This document shows, piece by piece, positions 24,305 to 33,502 of a stretch of DNA of 64,000 nt. Source of the DNA: CBDCRK01 sp965220955 (lineage in GTDB: Bacteria > Desulfobacterota > Binatia > Bin18 > CBDCRK01); contig CBDCRK010000032.1 in assembly GCA_965220955.1 (NCBI GenBank), positions 186,001 through 250,000 on the forward strand, written 5' to 3'. The position numbers and the translations under genes were made by a program. The notes beneath the pieces are model-generated. The model was not told where the DNA came from. It made no database searches and worked only from the letters and a program-made list of their open reading frames with translations. Each line of letters begins with the position of its first letter. Positions within the stretch are counted from its first letter, which is position 1.

Positions 24305-26746
24305 ATGGATAAACAAGAGTATGGGGCAGACCATATAAAGGTACTGGAGGGGCTTGAAGCTGTCCGTAGGCGGCCAGGAATGTATATTGGTGACACCTCT
24401 GAGCGAGGACTCCATCATCTGGTATTCGAGGTTGTGGATAATTCTGTGGACGAGGCTATAGGCGGATACTGTGATAATATCTTAGTCATTATCCATAATG
24501 ACAACAGTGTTACAGTTGAGGACAATGGTCGTGGTATCCCGGTAGACATTCATTCTACAGAAGGAGTTTCCGCTGCTCAGGTCGTTATGACCAAGCTTCA
24601 TGCAGGAGGGAAATTTGACAAAGGTGCCTACAAGGTCTCAGGTGGACTCCATGGCGTTGGCGTCTCCGTGGTCAATGCCCTCTCTGAGTTACTTGAGATG
24701 GAGATCAGGAGAGGAGGAAAATTCTACCTGCAGAGGTACCGAAGAGGACATCCAGAGGAACCCCTCAAAGAATTAGGCAATACCCAAAAGATCGGAACAA
24801 GTATCACCTTTAAACCAGACCCTCTTATATTTGAGGTCAGCGAGTTTAGCTTCGATATGCTCTCACAAAGGCTCAGGGAGCTTGCGTTCCTAAACCGGGG
24901 TCTCTTTATTGCCATAAAAGACGAGCGAGATCAGAAGCATCATGAGTTTCTCTACGAAGGCGGCATTGTCTCTTTTGTTGAGCATCTTAATCGGGCAAAA
25001 ACCCCTCTCTACCCCAAAGTAATTCATCTGCAAGGTGAGAAGGAAGGAACTCAAATAGACATTGCCATGCAATGGAACGACGGATACACCGAAAGCATTT
25101 ACTCCTTTGCCAACAACATTAACACCATAGAAGGGGGGACCCATCTTATTGGCTTTAAGTCTGCCCTTACTCGGACGGTGAATGCTTATGCTGTAGCTAA
25201 CGGTTTCCTCAAAAAGGATCAGGAAAGTCTTCAAGGTGAAGATATTCGCGAGGGACTAACAGCCATTATTAGCGTGAAGGTTATTGAGCCTCAGTTTGAG
25301 GGGCAGACCAAGACTAAACTAGGAAACAGTGAGGTAAAGGGGGTTGTCGAGGCCTTAGTGAATGAAAATCTCTCTAATTACTTTGAAGAGCATCCAGCTG
25401 AGGCAAGGAAGATTGGACAAAAGGGAATAGAGGCAGCCAGAGCAAGAGAGGCAGCCAGAAAAGCAAAGGAGTTAGCTAGGAGAAAAGGAGCTCTTGACTC
25501 GGGCTCTCTGCCAGGAAAACTAGCCGACTGTCAGGAGAGAGACCCAGCTTTAAGCGAACTCTTTATTGTCGAAGGAGACTCAGCTGGAGGATCTGCCAAA
25601 CAGGGACGAGATCGACGCACCCAGGCTATTCTACCACTGCGAGGAAAAATCCTTAATGTGGAAAAGGCTCGCTTTGATAAGATGCTCTCCTCCCAGGAGA
25701 TTAGGATTCTTATTACTGCTCTGGGTACAGGTGTGGGAAAGGAAGATCTAGATCTTGCTAAGCTGCGCTACCACACAATTATCATCTTGAGCGATGCCGA
25801 TGTTGATGGTTCACACATTCGCACTTTGCTGCTGACCTTTTTCTATCGGCACTTCTCAGAGATCACTGAGAAAGGACATTTGTATATTGCTCAGCCTCCC
25901 CTATATCGGGTTAAGAAGGGTAAACAGGAAAAGTATCTCAAGGATGAAAATTCATTAGAGGAATTTTTAATTGATCTTGGTATAGAAGGAATATCCCTTA
26001 TTGGCAGTCAGTCCTCAGCAACCAACCCTCAGATATTGGAGGGAGTCGCCCTGGAGGGAGTAACCCTTAAGAATTGGGTCAGAAAAGTATTCCGCTATGA
26101 AAAGATCCTCGACTTGGTTGAGCGCCGGGGGCGCAACCGCCACATTGTTTCTTCCTTATTCTGTCAAGATGAATTTTCTCCAGATAATTTTAAAGACAGA
26201 GATTCTATAGCCAGACACTTTACCGGAGTAAAAGAATGGATCTCTGCCAGTGCTCCAAGCTTATTGCCCCTTTCCTTTTCTATTGAAGAAGACACCAGAC
26301 AAGGCACTTACCGCCTTATTGTTGGTGCTAGTGCAAACGGAACAGGCCTGAGAGTGACTATTGATGAAAAATTTATTCGCTCTCCAGAGGGAGAAGAACT
26401 GAGAAAACTGGGCGCAGACCTACAGGCAATAGGAAGACAACCGTTCACCTTAAGGGAAAAGGAGGAGACCTCTCTGTTCCATACCCCTCGAGAGGTGGTT
26501 GATTGCCTGTTTGATCGGGCCCGAAAAGGCATTGAGATCCAGCGCTACAAGGGTCTAGGAGAGATGAATCCTGATCAACTTTGGGAGACTACCATGTCAC
26601 CGGATACTCGTACCCTCCTGCAGGTTAAGATCGAAGACGCTTATGAAGCTGACGAAATATTTTCTACTCTCATGGGAGATGAGGTTGAGCCTCGACGCAA
26701 GTTTATAGAGGAAAATGCTCTTAACGTGAGGAACCTTGATATCTAG
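24305..26746 (+). CDS. gyrB: DNA gyrase subunit B
   Basis: The ATPase subunit of gyrase, 813 residues. The GHKL ATPase domain has EGLEAVRRRPGMYIGDTSERGLHHLVFEVVDNSVDEA, EDNGRGIPVD and SGGLHGVGVSVVNALS. The transducer domain follows, then the TOPRIM domain (FIVEGDSAGGSAKQGRDRRTQAILPLRGKILNVEKA; SDADVDGSHIRTLLLTFFYR). The C-terminal GyrA-binding tail is RYKGLGEMNPDQLWETTMSPDTR. Between TOPRIM and tail (about 545-725) is the large insert typical of Gram-negative GyrB. It is followed by gyrA after 13 bp, so the two subunits are co-transcribed. Confidence 0.98.
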   Translation: MDKQEYGADHIKVLEGLEAVRRRPGMYIGDTSERGLHHLVFEVVDNSVDEAIGGYCDNILVIIHNDNSVTVEDNGRGIPVDIHSTEGVSAAQVVMTKLHAGGKFDKGAYKVSGGLHGVGVSVVNALSELLEMEIRRGGKFYLQRYRRGHPEEPLKELGNTQKIGTSITFKPDPLIFEVSEFSFDMLSQRLRELAFLNRGLFIAIKDERDQKHHEFLYEGGIVSFVEHLNRAKTPLYPKVIHLQGEKEGTQIDIAMQWNDGYTESIYSFANNINTIEGGTHLIGFKSALTRTVNAYAVANGFLKKDQESLQGEDIREGLTAIISVKVIEPQFEGQTKTKLGNSEVKGVVEALVNENLSNYFEEHPAEARKIGQKGIEAARAREAARKAKELARRKGALDSGSLPGKLADCQERDPALSELFIVEGDSAGGSAKQGRDRRTQAILPLRGKILNVEKARFDKMLSSQEIRILITALGTGVGKEDLDLAKLRYHTIIILSDADVDGSHIRTLLLTFFYRHFSEITEKGHLYIAQPPLYRVKKGKQEKYLKDENSLEEFLIDLGIEGISLIGSQSSATNPQILEGVALEGVTLKNWVRKVFRYEKILDLVERRGRNRHIVSSLFCQDEFSPDNFKDRDSIARHFTGVKEWISASAPSLLPLSFSIEEDTRQGTYRLIVGASANGTGLRVTIDEKFIRSPEGEELRKLGADLQAIGRQPFTLREKEETSLFHTPREVVDCLFDRARKGIEIQRYKGLGEMNPDQLWETTMSPDTRTLLQVKIEDAYEADEIFSTLMGDEVEPRRKFIEENALNVRNLDI

Positions 26747-26759
26747 GGGAGATTAAAAA

Positions 26760-29210
26760 GTGGAAGACAACCTTAAGGTGCAGAGGATTCCAGTCAATAT
26801 TGCTGATGAAATGCGTCAGTCCTATCTGGACTATGCCATGAGCGTCATTATTGGCCGGGCTCTTCCAGATGTGCGTGATGGCCTGAAGCCTGTGCATCGC
26901 CGGGTTCTATATGCAATGTATGACCTAAGTAACGACTGGAACCGGCCGTACAAAAAGTCTGCCCGTATTGTCGGCGACGTTATTGGTAAGTACCATCCCC
27001 ATGGAGACGCTGCGGTATATGACACGATTGTGCGTATGGCCCAGGACTTCTCTATGCGCTATCCCCTTATTGACGGACAGGGCAACTTTGGTTCTATGGA
27101 TGGGGACCCACCTGCGGCCATGCGCTACACTGAAATCCGAGTAACTAAAATTGCTGGTGAGCTCCTTGCCGACATTGATAGGGAAACCGTAGATTTCACC
27201 CCCAATTATGACGATACCACTGAGGAGCCAGAAGTCTTACCCTCTCGGATTCCTAATCTCATAGTTAATGGCTCCTCTGGAATCGCAGTAGGGATGTCCA
27301 CCAATATCCCTCCTCACAATCTTAGGGAAGTGGTAGATGCCATCATTGCCCTGATCAAGGATCCTTACCTCTCTGTTTCTAGCCTCATGCAGTACATTCC
27401 TGGACCTGATTTTCCCACGGGGGCCTTTATTTATGGAAGATCTGGAATTGCAGAAGCATACAAAACAGGTAAGAGCATTATTCAAATGCGCGCCCAGACA
27501 TTTACTGAAGAAGACAAACGTACCGGCAAGGCCAACATAATTGTTTCAGAGATTCCTTTTCAATTAAACAAAGCCCGCCTTATCGAGCGTATAGCCGATC
27601 TAGTCAATGAGAAGCGCATAGAGGGAATTGATGACCTAAGGGATGAATCCGACCGTGACGGCTTGAGGATTATGATTGAGCTCAAGCGGGATGCTGTACC
27701 GGCAGTGGTTCTCAATCAGCTATACAAACTCACTCCTATGCAAGAATCTTTTGGAGTAATCATGCTGGCCATTGCTGAGGGTAGGCCCAGGCTCCTCACG
27801 CTCAAGGATATGCTCCTCTTTTTTCTTAACCACCGTCGACAGATTCTAAGAAAGCGAACGGAATTTGATCTAAGGAAAGCCGAGGATCGACTTCATCTCT
27901 TAGAAGGGTTCAAGATTGCGCTTAGTGACCTCGATAGTGTCATTCGGATTATCCGTCAGGGGCAAAGCCCGTCCGCTGCTAGAGAGGGACTTATACGTCA
28001 TTTTAGCCTAAGCGAAAACCAAGCACAGGCGATCCTGGAGATGCGTCTCCAGCGTCTTACCCAAATGGAGCAAGAAAAGCTCTTTACCGAACACCAGCAA
28101 ACCACAGATCTCATCCATCAGCTTAAAGATATTCTCGCCAATCCACAAGAAATCGACAAAATTATTGTTGAAGAACTCCAAGAGGCTAAGGAAAGATTTG
28201 CCAATGAGAGGCGTACCCAGATTGTGGATGAGACCGCTGAGATCTCTATCGAAGATATGATTGCCAATGAGGATATGGTGGTCACTATATCTCACGAGGG
28301 GTACATAAAGCGAAACCCGGTTACCCTTTATCGGGCTCAGCGGAGAGGAGGAAAAGGAGTTATAGGGCTAAACACCAGAGAGAAGGACTTTGCTGAAAGC
28401 CTTTTCATTGCCTCAACTCATTCCCCTCTTCTTTTCTTTACTAATGCTGGAAGAGTGTACCAGGTAAAAGTGCATGAACTACCTCAGGCTGGCCGTGCTG
28501 CCAGAGGAAAAGCTGTTATTAACTTGCTCCATTTAAGCGAGGGGGAGAGATTATCGGCCTCCCTTCCTGTACGAGAATTTCAAGAGGACCATTTTATTGT
28601 TTTTGCTACGCGCAAGGGCATAGTCAAAAAGACAGAATTAATGGCTTACGCCAATCCCCGCCGGGGCGGTATGATCGCCATTGCTCTAGGTGAAGGAGAT
28701 GAGGTCATTGGTGTCAAGCTTACCGATGGGAGACAGCATCTTCTTCTCTCCACCGGCAATGGACAAGCAATACGCTTCTCAGAAGAAGAAGTAAGACCTA
28801 CTAGCAGAGGTACATACGGTGTGAGAGGGATTACCCTGGAGGAAAAAGATGAAGTGGTTTCCTTGGAAATTCTTGGTCAGGGAGCAACTATTCTCACTGC
28901 TTCCTCCCGAGGATATGGAAAAAGAAGCGTTATGGACGAGTATAGGGTACAATCCCGCGGGGGAAAGGGCGTCATCACTATGCGTACTACGGACAAGATA
29001 GGAGAGGTTATCAGAGTACAGCAGGTGACAGACGACGATGAGATGATTTTAGTAACGGATAAAGGGAGAATCATCCGGCTACGGGTCAATGAGATCAGAG
29101 TAACCGGCCGTAACACCCAGGGGGTTCGCCTTATAGAGATAGGTCCAGATGAGCGGGTGGCAAGCCTAGCCCGCTTGGCGGAAAAAGAGGAGGGAGAAGA
29201 GATCCACTAA
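26760..29210 (+). CDS. gyrA: DNA gyrase subunit A
   Basis: The DNA-cleaving subunit, 816 residues, GTG start. The winged-helix/tower domain has LDYAMSVIIGRALPDVRDGLKPVHRRVLYAM, KYHPHGDAAVYDTIVRMAQDF and the catalytic tyrosine in AAMRYTEIR. The coiled-coil domain and the C-terminal six-blade pinwheel follow, with the GyrA box QRRGGKG (about 520) and related repeats RRGGM, SRGGKGV. The position equal to E. coli Ser83 is Ala (GDAAVYD). The start is 13 bp after gyrB. The 3' end overlaps the convergent small membrane-protein gene by 4 bp. Confidence 0.98.
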   Translation: MEDNLKVQRIPVNIADEMRQSYLDYAMSVIIGRALPDVRDGLKPVHRRVLYAMYDLSNDWNRPYKKSARIVGDVIGKYHPHGDAAVYDTIVRMAQDFSMRYPLIDGQGNFGSMDGDPPAAMRYTEIRVTKIAGELLADIDRETVDFTPNYDDTTEEPEVLPSRIPNLIVNGSSGIAVGMSTNIPPHNLREVVDAIIALIKDPYLSVSSLMQYIPGPDFPTGAFIYGRSGIAEAYKTGKSIIQMRAQTFTEEDKRTGKANIIVSEIPFQLNKARLIERIADLVNEKRIEGIDDLRDESDRDGLRIMIELKRDAVPAVVLNQLYKLTPMQESFGVIMLAIAEGRPRLLTLKDMLLFFLNHRRQILRKRTEFDLRKAEDRLHLLEGFKIALSDLDSVIRIIRQGQSPSAAREGLIRHFSLSENQAQAILEMRLQRLTQMEQEKLFTEHQQTTDLIHQLKDILANPQEIDKIIVEELQEAKERFANERRTQIVDETAEISIEDMIANEDMVVTISHEGYIKRNPVTLYRAQRRGGKGVIGLNTREKDFAESLFIASTHSPLLFFTNAGRVYQVKVHELPQAGRAARGKAVINLLHLSEGERLSASLPVREFQEDHFIVFATRKGIVKKTELMAYANPRRGGMIAIALGEGDEVIGVKLTDGRQHLLLSTGNGQAIRFSEEEVRPTSRGTYGVRGITLEEKDEVVSLEILGQGATILTASSRGYGKRSVMDEYRVQSRGGKGVITMRTTDKIGEVIRVQQVTDDDEMILVTDKGRIIRLRVNEIRVTGRNTQGVRLIEIGPDERVASLARLAEKEEGEEIH

Positions 29211-29449
29211 ATATTCTCATCCCGCCTTTTGGGCAGAAGGATGAGTATGGCTACTGCCCATATGCCGAATAACAAGCCCAAGATTGTCCATAGGGTCCTC
29301 GGATAACCATTGTTATAAGCAAACAGGCGGCAGATAACGCCATCAAGTATATGAATCAAAATGGCGGTGTGAAGTAGCGTTGACCAGCCAATATCCGGGC
29401 TTATAAATTTCAGTCCAGTGAAGTAGCCGAAAGCAACTTCCAGACTCAT
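29207..29449 (-). CDS. Small membrane protein, unrecognised
   Basis: An 80-residue protein with two hydrophobic segments (about 20-45, STLLHTAILIHILDGVICRLFAY, and 53-72, TLWTILGLLFGIWAVAILILL) and a basic C-terminus (LPKRRDENI). The pattern resembles small inner-membrane proteins with a conserved helical hairpin, but I do not recognise the family. I prefer the ATG at 29449 because a GGGGGGT ribosome site sits about 8 bp upstream; an in-frame ATG at 29476 is possible. It is convergent with gyrA (4-bp overlap). Confidence 0.6.
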   Translation of the reverse strand: MSLEVAFGYFTGLKFISPDIGWSTLLHTAILIHILDGVICRLFAYNNGYPRTLWTILGLLFGIWAVAILILLPKRRDENI

Positions 29450-29516
29450 TAACTTGACCCCCCTTTCCCCTGCCACTATACTCGGTATACATCAATATGT
29501 GAAATAGGAACCGGCT

Positions 29517-29840
29517 GTGCAGACGGAAAAAACCCTCTCTCAATGGCTCTACAGTCTTGGTGAGGAGAAGCTTACCCAGTTTGCCAAAGAAGTTATAGCT
29601 AACCCTCGCTTTGCTGAGTCAGTAAGTAAAGCTTTTGAACGGGCAGCCCATACCAAAGGCCAAGTAGACCGAAACATTGATACAATCCTCGGATTCTTAA
29701 ACATTCCCTCTAAGGCGGACTATAATAAGCTCCTTGCTAAAGTTGAGGCGGTTCAGGGGAGTTTGGTCAATCTAAACATCAAGCTTGACCGTCTCCTGGA
29801 CACGAAAAAAAAGCCTGGGCCTGCTCCTCGGCGTCGCTGA
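29517..29840 (+). CDS. Phasin-like helical protein
   Basis: A 107-residue protein with a GTG start. It is largely helical: EKLTQFAKEVIANPRFAESVSKAFERAAHTKGQVDRNIDTILGFLNIPSKADYNKLLAKVEAVQGSLVNLNIKLDRLL. The tail is basic and proline-rich (KKKPGPAPRRR). The NIPSKADYNKLLAKVEAVQ...LNIKLDRLL coiled-coil segment resembles polyhydroxyalkanoate granule-associated (phasin/PhaF-type) small proteins, where a similar heptad motif precedes a Lys/Pro/Ala tail. No PHA synthase is nearby. The family call is tentative; that it is a gene is likely. Confidence 0.6.
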   Translation: MQTEKTLSQWLYSLGEEKLTQFAKEVIANPRFAESVSKAFERAAHTKGQVDRNIDTILGFLNIPSKADYNKLLAKVEAVQGSLVNLNIKLDRLLDTKKKPGPAPRRR

Positions 29841-29865
29841 GCAGTAGTTATATCATCACGGCCTT

Positions 29866-30161
29866 TTACCTCTTACCTCTGTTTTGCCGACGGCGGGAAG
29901 AAGAATCAGAACCCATAGCCCGATAATTAGCGTATCGTTCGGGGCAGAGGTGACAGGAGATTGCCTCTAACTGGTTAATCTTAACCAGTTCTTGCTCCAA
30001 GACAGGTACCTGCGCAATAATGGGTAGAGGACGGCTCCCTCTTCCTCCGGCGACAGACAAGTAAGATAGGAACGATTTAAAACTGGCGAGAGGAGAAATA
30101 AGGGAGAGTCTTTTTTCAGCTTCTGATATGATTCTATGGCTTCATTCACTACTCTTGCCAT
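29866..30161 (-). pseudogene. Small gene split by a frame change (unrecognised)
   Basis: Two minus-strand frames join into one plausible protein. The first runs from ATG 30161 (MARVVNEAIESYQKLKKDS... YLTCLSPEEEGAVLYPLL). The second ends at 29866 and includes VPVLEQELVKINQLEAISCHLCPERYANYRAM with a CxxC pair. Both look coding on either side of about 30010-30045, and one single-base change would link them into about 98 residues. It is divergent from the L,D-transpeptidase gene. Either a recent frameshift or an assembly error; the function is unknown. Confidence 0.45.
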
Positions 30162-30183
30162 GCTGTGGAGAAAGGAGAAGCTT

Positions 30184-31284
30184 GTGAGGGACCCGGGTGG
30201 GAAACAAGTTAAAATGGGGGTATGGGGAATAGTTGTGGGCAAAGCCTTCTGTCTGATACTGAGCTTTATGGTTTTTGGGCTTATTGTCTGCCAAAGAGCT
30301 ATTAGCTCTGCATGGCGAGAGTCTGACTTTTCTCATCGACGTGTCGTTGCCTATCCATTCACTCCTCCACAAAGCTTAGGAGACCTGCAGGCACAGACGG
30401 TCGTTGGTTCACCCCGAAATTATGTCTTTCAAGAAAAGGACACCATTCTCGATGTTGCCCGCTACTTTGACCTTGGCTATAACGAGTTGCACGAGGCCTA
30501 CCTTACTGTAGACCCTTGGCTTCCTCCCAGAGGAGAGACTATGACAGCCCCAACCCAATGGGTTCTTCCCTCATCAGGATATAAGGGAGTGGTCATTAAC
30601 ATTCCAGAGATGCGTCTCTATTATTTTCCTCTATCAATGGGCGACTTTTCTCAGCAAACCGTTATAACCTTTCCTGTAGGTCTAGGTAGGGAGGAGTGGC
30701 CAACTCCCCAGGTCAAATTCAGGGTACGTGGGAAGACAGAAAACCCTACCTGGGTCATCCCCGAATCCATCAAGAAAGAACGTATTGAGGAGAAAGGCTG
30801 GACAGAGAACTTTATACCTGGAGGACATCCAGATAATCCACTTGGTGCCTACCGCATTGAGTTGACACTACCCATTAGTGGCAGCTACGCTATTCACGGA
30901 ACTAACAATCCCTGGGCGGTGGGACGGCTTGTAACCCATGGTTGCGTCCGTCTCTATCCAGAGGATATTAGAAAGTTTTTTCCCATGGTAAGTCCGGGGG
31001 TAAAGGGAGAGTTTATCTATGAGCCGGTGAAGGCTGGTGTACATAACCACAAGGTATATGTAGAAGTACATAAGGACATCTACAATCTCACCTCTGATTT
31101 GCACTATGAGGCACAAAGGATTCTACAGCAGACCGGGCTAGAACCCTTTGTTGATAATGCGCGGCTAGCTATAGCTCTTGAGGAGAGATCTGGTGTTCCC
31201 GTCAATGTTACCAAGAGGGGTAGATGGAAAGCCGGCCTTGCCCAGCAAAGGGGTAAAGATGGTAAAGGAGTACTGTGGGAGTAA
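30184..31284 (+). CDS. L,D-transpeptidase (YkuD family)
   Basis: A 366-residue envelope enzyme that forms peptidoglycan cross-links or attaches proteins to peptidoglycan. One N-terminal membrane helix (VVGKAFCLILSFMVFGLIVC) anchors or exports it. A LysM-like segment follows (YVFQEKDTILDVARYFDLGYNELHEAYLTVDPWLPP). The YkuD domain has IPEMRLYYFP at its start and the catalytic motif HGTNNPWAVGRLVTHGCVRLYPEDI (His and Cys visible). I choose GTG 30184 for its AAAGGAG site 6 bp upstream, rather than the ATG at 30136. It resembles the E. coli YbiS/ErfK group, usually about 300 residues. Confidence 0.88.
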   Translation: MRDPGGKQVKMGVWGIVVGKAFCLILSFMVFGLIVCQRAISSAWRESDFSHRRVVAYPFTPPQSLGDLQAQTVVGSPRNYVFQEKDTILDVARYFDLGYNELHEAYLTVDPWLPPRGETMTAPTQWVLPSSGYKGVVINIPEMRLYYFPLSMGDFSQQTVITFPVGLGREEWPTPQVKFRVRGKTENPTWVIPESIKKERIEEKGWTENFIPGGHPDNPLGAYRIELTLPISGSYAIHGTNNPWAVGRLVTHGCVRLYPEDIRKFFPMVSPGVKGEFIYEPVKAGVHNHKVYVEVHKDIYNLTSDLHYEAQRILQQTGLEPFVDNARLAIALEERSGVPVNVTKRGRWKAGLAQQRGKDGKGVLWE

Positions 31285-31316
31285 TATAATGTCAAGTCGT
31301 TGATATCACCCCTGAG

Positions 31317-31649
31317 GTGGTAGAGGCGGTGAAAAGGGTGGATGTGACTGAAGGAATCTTCTGCGTCTACGTTCCCCATGCCACTGCCGCTATTGTGATT
31401 AATGAAAACGATGATCTCCAAGTGGGTGAGGACCTCCTTGACGCTTTGAACCGTCTCATTCCAGAAGGTATCTGGCGACACGATCGAATCGATAACAACG
31501 CGGCCGCACACATTAATACGTCTATCCTTGGTCCGAGTGAAACAATTCCCATACGTGATGGCCAGCTTCTCCTTGGTATCTGGCAAGCGGTGATGTTGGT
31601 GGAATTAGACGGCCCACGCGAGCGCAGGCTGATTGTGACTGTGAGTTAG
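31317..31649 (+). CDS. YjbQ/UPF0047 family protein, 5' end disrupted
   Basis: A 110-residue piece with the family motifs VYVPHATAAIVINENDD, WRHDRIDNNAAAHI, LGPSETIPI and GIWQAVMLVELDGPRERRLIVTVS. YjbQ proteins have secondary thiamin-phosphate synthase activity. The usual N-terminal strand is missing: homology begins in frame at 31290 (CQVVDITPEVVEAV) directly after an in-frame TAA. The only start codon candidate, GTG 31317, lies inside the domain without a ribosome site. An ATG at 31289 is out of frame. So the gene is either N-terminally truncated or carries a small frame change just after the transpeptidase stop. Confidence 0.75.
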   Translation: MVEAVKRVDVTEGIFCVYVPHATAAIVINENDDLQVGEDLLDALNRLIPEGIWRHDRIDNNAAAHINTSILGPSETIPIRDGQLLLGIWQAVMLVELDGPRERRLIVTVS

Positions 31650-31660
31650 GAGGTAGAAAG

Positions 31661-32116
31661 GTGATTCGAATAGATCCTGGTCTTTTGGGGAAAGAGGTAG
31701 AGGCTGGTACTTTTACTGTGAGCGCGGAGGATATTCGTGCCTTTGCAAAGGCAGTTGGTGATCTTAACCCTCTTTACCTTGAAGCCGAATTCGCCCGCAG
31801 AGCTGGATACCCGGATGTGATTGCTCCGCCAACATTCTGTATGCAGCTGCGAGGCTCACGCATGCTGCCAGAGGTAGATCTGGAGCCGGACTTTGTGGGA
31901 TTACACGCTGGGCAGGAGATCGATTTCTATGATGAAATCTATGCCGGGCAGACATACACGACTACGGCCAAGATCGCCTCAGTATATGAGAAGACCGGAC
32001 GTAGTGGCCCTATGGGAGTTATTATGAGAGAAATGGAGATTAAAGACCGCTTGGGAAAAAAAGTGGTGGTACTGCGTGAGCGACAGATTGTTCGCTCGCC
32101 AGAGAAGAAAATATAG
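31661..32116 (+). CDS. MaoC-like/FAS1-type dehydratase N-terminal-domain protein
   Basis: A 151-residue hot-dog-fold protein. It starts VSAEDIRAFAKAVGDLNPLYLEAEFARRAGYPDVIAPPTFCMQLRG. LHAGQEIDFYDEIYAGQTYTTTAKIASVYEKTGRSGPMGVIMREMEI follows. This is the FAS1-like N-terminal dehydratase half that pairs with a MaoC half to make a (3R)-hydroxyacyl-CoA or -ACP dehydratase. The GTG start has an AGGAGGT site 8 bp upstream. The next gene starts 8 bp after its stop and supplies the MaoC partner. Confidence 0.87.
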   Translation: MIRIDPGLLGKEVEAGTFTVSAEDIRAFAKAVGDLNPLYLEAEFARRAGYPDVIAPPTFCMQLRGSRMLPEVDLEPDFVGLHAGQEIDFYDEIYAGQTYTTTAKIASVYEKTGRSGPMGVIMREMEIKDRLGKKVVVLRERQIVRSPEKKI

Positions 32117-32124
32117 GGCTTGAT

Positions 32125-32583
32125 ATGAGTTCTAGTTTTGCAAAGGATCCAAGTCTATCGCCGAGGCTATTTGCTGATATTGAGGTCGGTGATGAGATTG
32201 GCCCGGTGACACGGGTGCCAACCACAGAGGCCGTGAAGCGCTATGCCGAAGTTACAGGGATCACTGATCGTCGGTTCCTTGATCTTGATCGTGCTCATCA
32301 GACGGGCTTTCATAGACTTATTGTTCCCGGTCCCCTGAGCGCCACATTCCTAGCCCAAATGTTAAGGGACCACTTTGTTGGCTGGCAGTTTCTCTCCTTA
32401 AACACGAGTTTTCGTACTCCCATAGCCCATGGGGATACCTTAACTCTTTGGGGAACGGTTACCGAGAAGGCATGGCAGGGTGAAATGGCAATCGTTCACT
32501 GTGATCTTGTTGCAGAGAACCAGCAGGGTGAACGCGCTATTGTGGGTACAGCGGTTCTGAGCCTGTGTGAATCAAAGCCATAG
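32125..32583 (+). CDS. MaoC-like dehydratase
   Basis: A 152-residue hot-dog-fold enzyme: DIEVGDEIGPVTRVPTTEAVKRYAEVTG, then DLDRAHQTGFHRLIVPGPLSATFLAQMLRDHF, then FRTPIAHGDTLTLWGTVTEK. The usual MaoC catalytic Asp/His pair is D...H in the DxxxAxxxGF segment (DLDRAHQTGF). It lies 8 bp after the partner dehydratase gene. Together they probably form a heterodimeric enoyl-CoA hydratase acting in fatty-acid or ketone breakdown. Substrate not determinable. Confidence 0.87.
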   Translation: MSSSFAKDPSLSPRLFADIEVGDEIGPVTRVPTTEAVKRYAEVTGITDRRFLDLDRAHQTGFHRLIVPGPLSATFLAQMLRDHFVGWQFLSLNTSFRTPIAHGDTLTLWGTVTEKAWQGEMAIVHCDLVAENQQGERAIVGTAVLSLCESKP

Positions 32584-32633
32584 CTTTTCTATTTTGCTTG
32601 CCCTTCCGCGAAACCCATATACGATCTGAAGCT

Positions 32634-33476
32634 ATGCAGCTATGCATAGATAGGCCCGTGATTTCGACAATATTTCTGGTGCTGCTGGGTATCCTCCAGG
32701 GGGTGACCGAGGTTTTGCCTGTGAGCAGCTCCGGCCATTTAGTTATCGCCCAAAGCCTTATTCCCGGGTTTCACCAGCCAGGCGTGCTCCTTGACGTCAG
32801 CCTTCACTTGGGCTCATTAGTGGCCGTTCTGGTTTATTTTCGCCGTGATCTTATTAACATGGCCTCTGCCTTGGTTCTTCCTCACAACTCGGCCTACGCT
32901 CCGGCCCGCCGATTGTTATGGCTTGTTCTCATTGGTTCACTCCCTGCCGCCCTTATTGGGTTCTTGTTTCGCCAGAATGTTGAGCGGCTTTTCTCCGAGG
33001 TATGGGTGTCAGGAGCGATGCTTTTGGTTACTGGGGTCCTCCTCTTTATTAGCGACCGGCTAGAGGGAAAAGGGAGAGCACTCGATCGCATGCATGCCCG
33101 TGACGCTTTGACTGTAGGTTTAGCCCAAGGGCTAGCAATCTTACCTGGTCTTTCCCGTTCAGGAGCAACTATTTTTGCCGGTATTTTTGCCGGGGTAGAA
33201 CGAGGGCTAGCCTTGCGCTACTCTTTTTTGCTGTCTATCCCGGTCATTATTGGTGCTTTTGTCCTCGAAGTTGTTACGCATGCGGCCCAGTGGAAACAAA
33301 ACATTGACGTTGCGGGATATAGTGCGGGGACAGTAGCTGCTTTTTTAGTAGGGTACTTGAGCATCCTTGTGTTGCTCAGGGTGTTGCACTCCCGGCGGCT
33401 TTCGTTTTTTGCCTATTACTGTTGGGTGGTGGGTGGAGGAGTATTATTTATGGAAACCTTATCACTGTGGCCCTAG
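32634..33476 (+). CDS. uppP: Undecaprenyl-diphosphatase UppP (BacA)
   Basis: An integral membrane phosphatase that recycles undecaprenyl pyrophosphate for peptidoglycan synthesis; loss gives bacitracin sensitivity. The 280 residues contain the family motifs LLGILQGVTEVLPVSSSGHLVIAQ (E-x-x-x-P-V-S-S-S-G-H) and LAILPGLSRSGATIFAG. There are about eight hydrophobic helices. I prefer ATG 32634; a TTG at 32598 in the same frame is possible. It follows the MaoC pair by about 50 bp but is functionally separate. Confidence 0.93.
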   Translation: MQLCIDRPVISTIFLVLLGILQGVTEVLPVSSSGHLVIAQSLIPGFHQPGVLLDVSLHLGSLVAVLVYFRRDLINMASALVLPHNSAYAPARRLLWLVLIGSLPAALIGFLFRQNVERLFSEVWVSGAMLLVTGVLLFISDRLEGKGRALDRMHARDALTVGLAQGLAILPGLSRSGATIFAGIFAGVERGLALRYSFLLSIPVIIGAFVLEVVTHAAQWKQNIDVAGYSAGTVAAFLVGYLSILVLLRVLHSRRLSFFAYYCWVVGGGVLFMETLSLWP

Positions 33477-33502
33477 GCCTGGCTTGAGCAAATAACTGAC
33501 CT

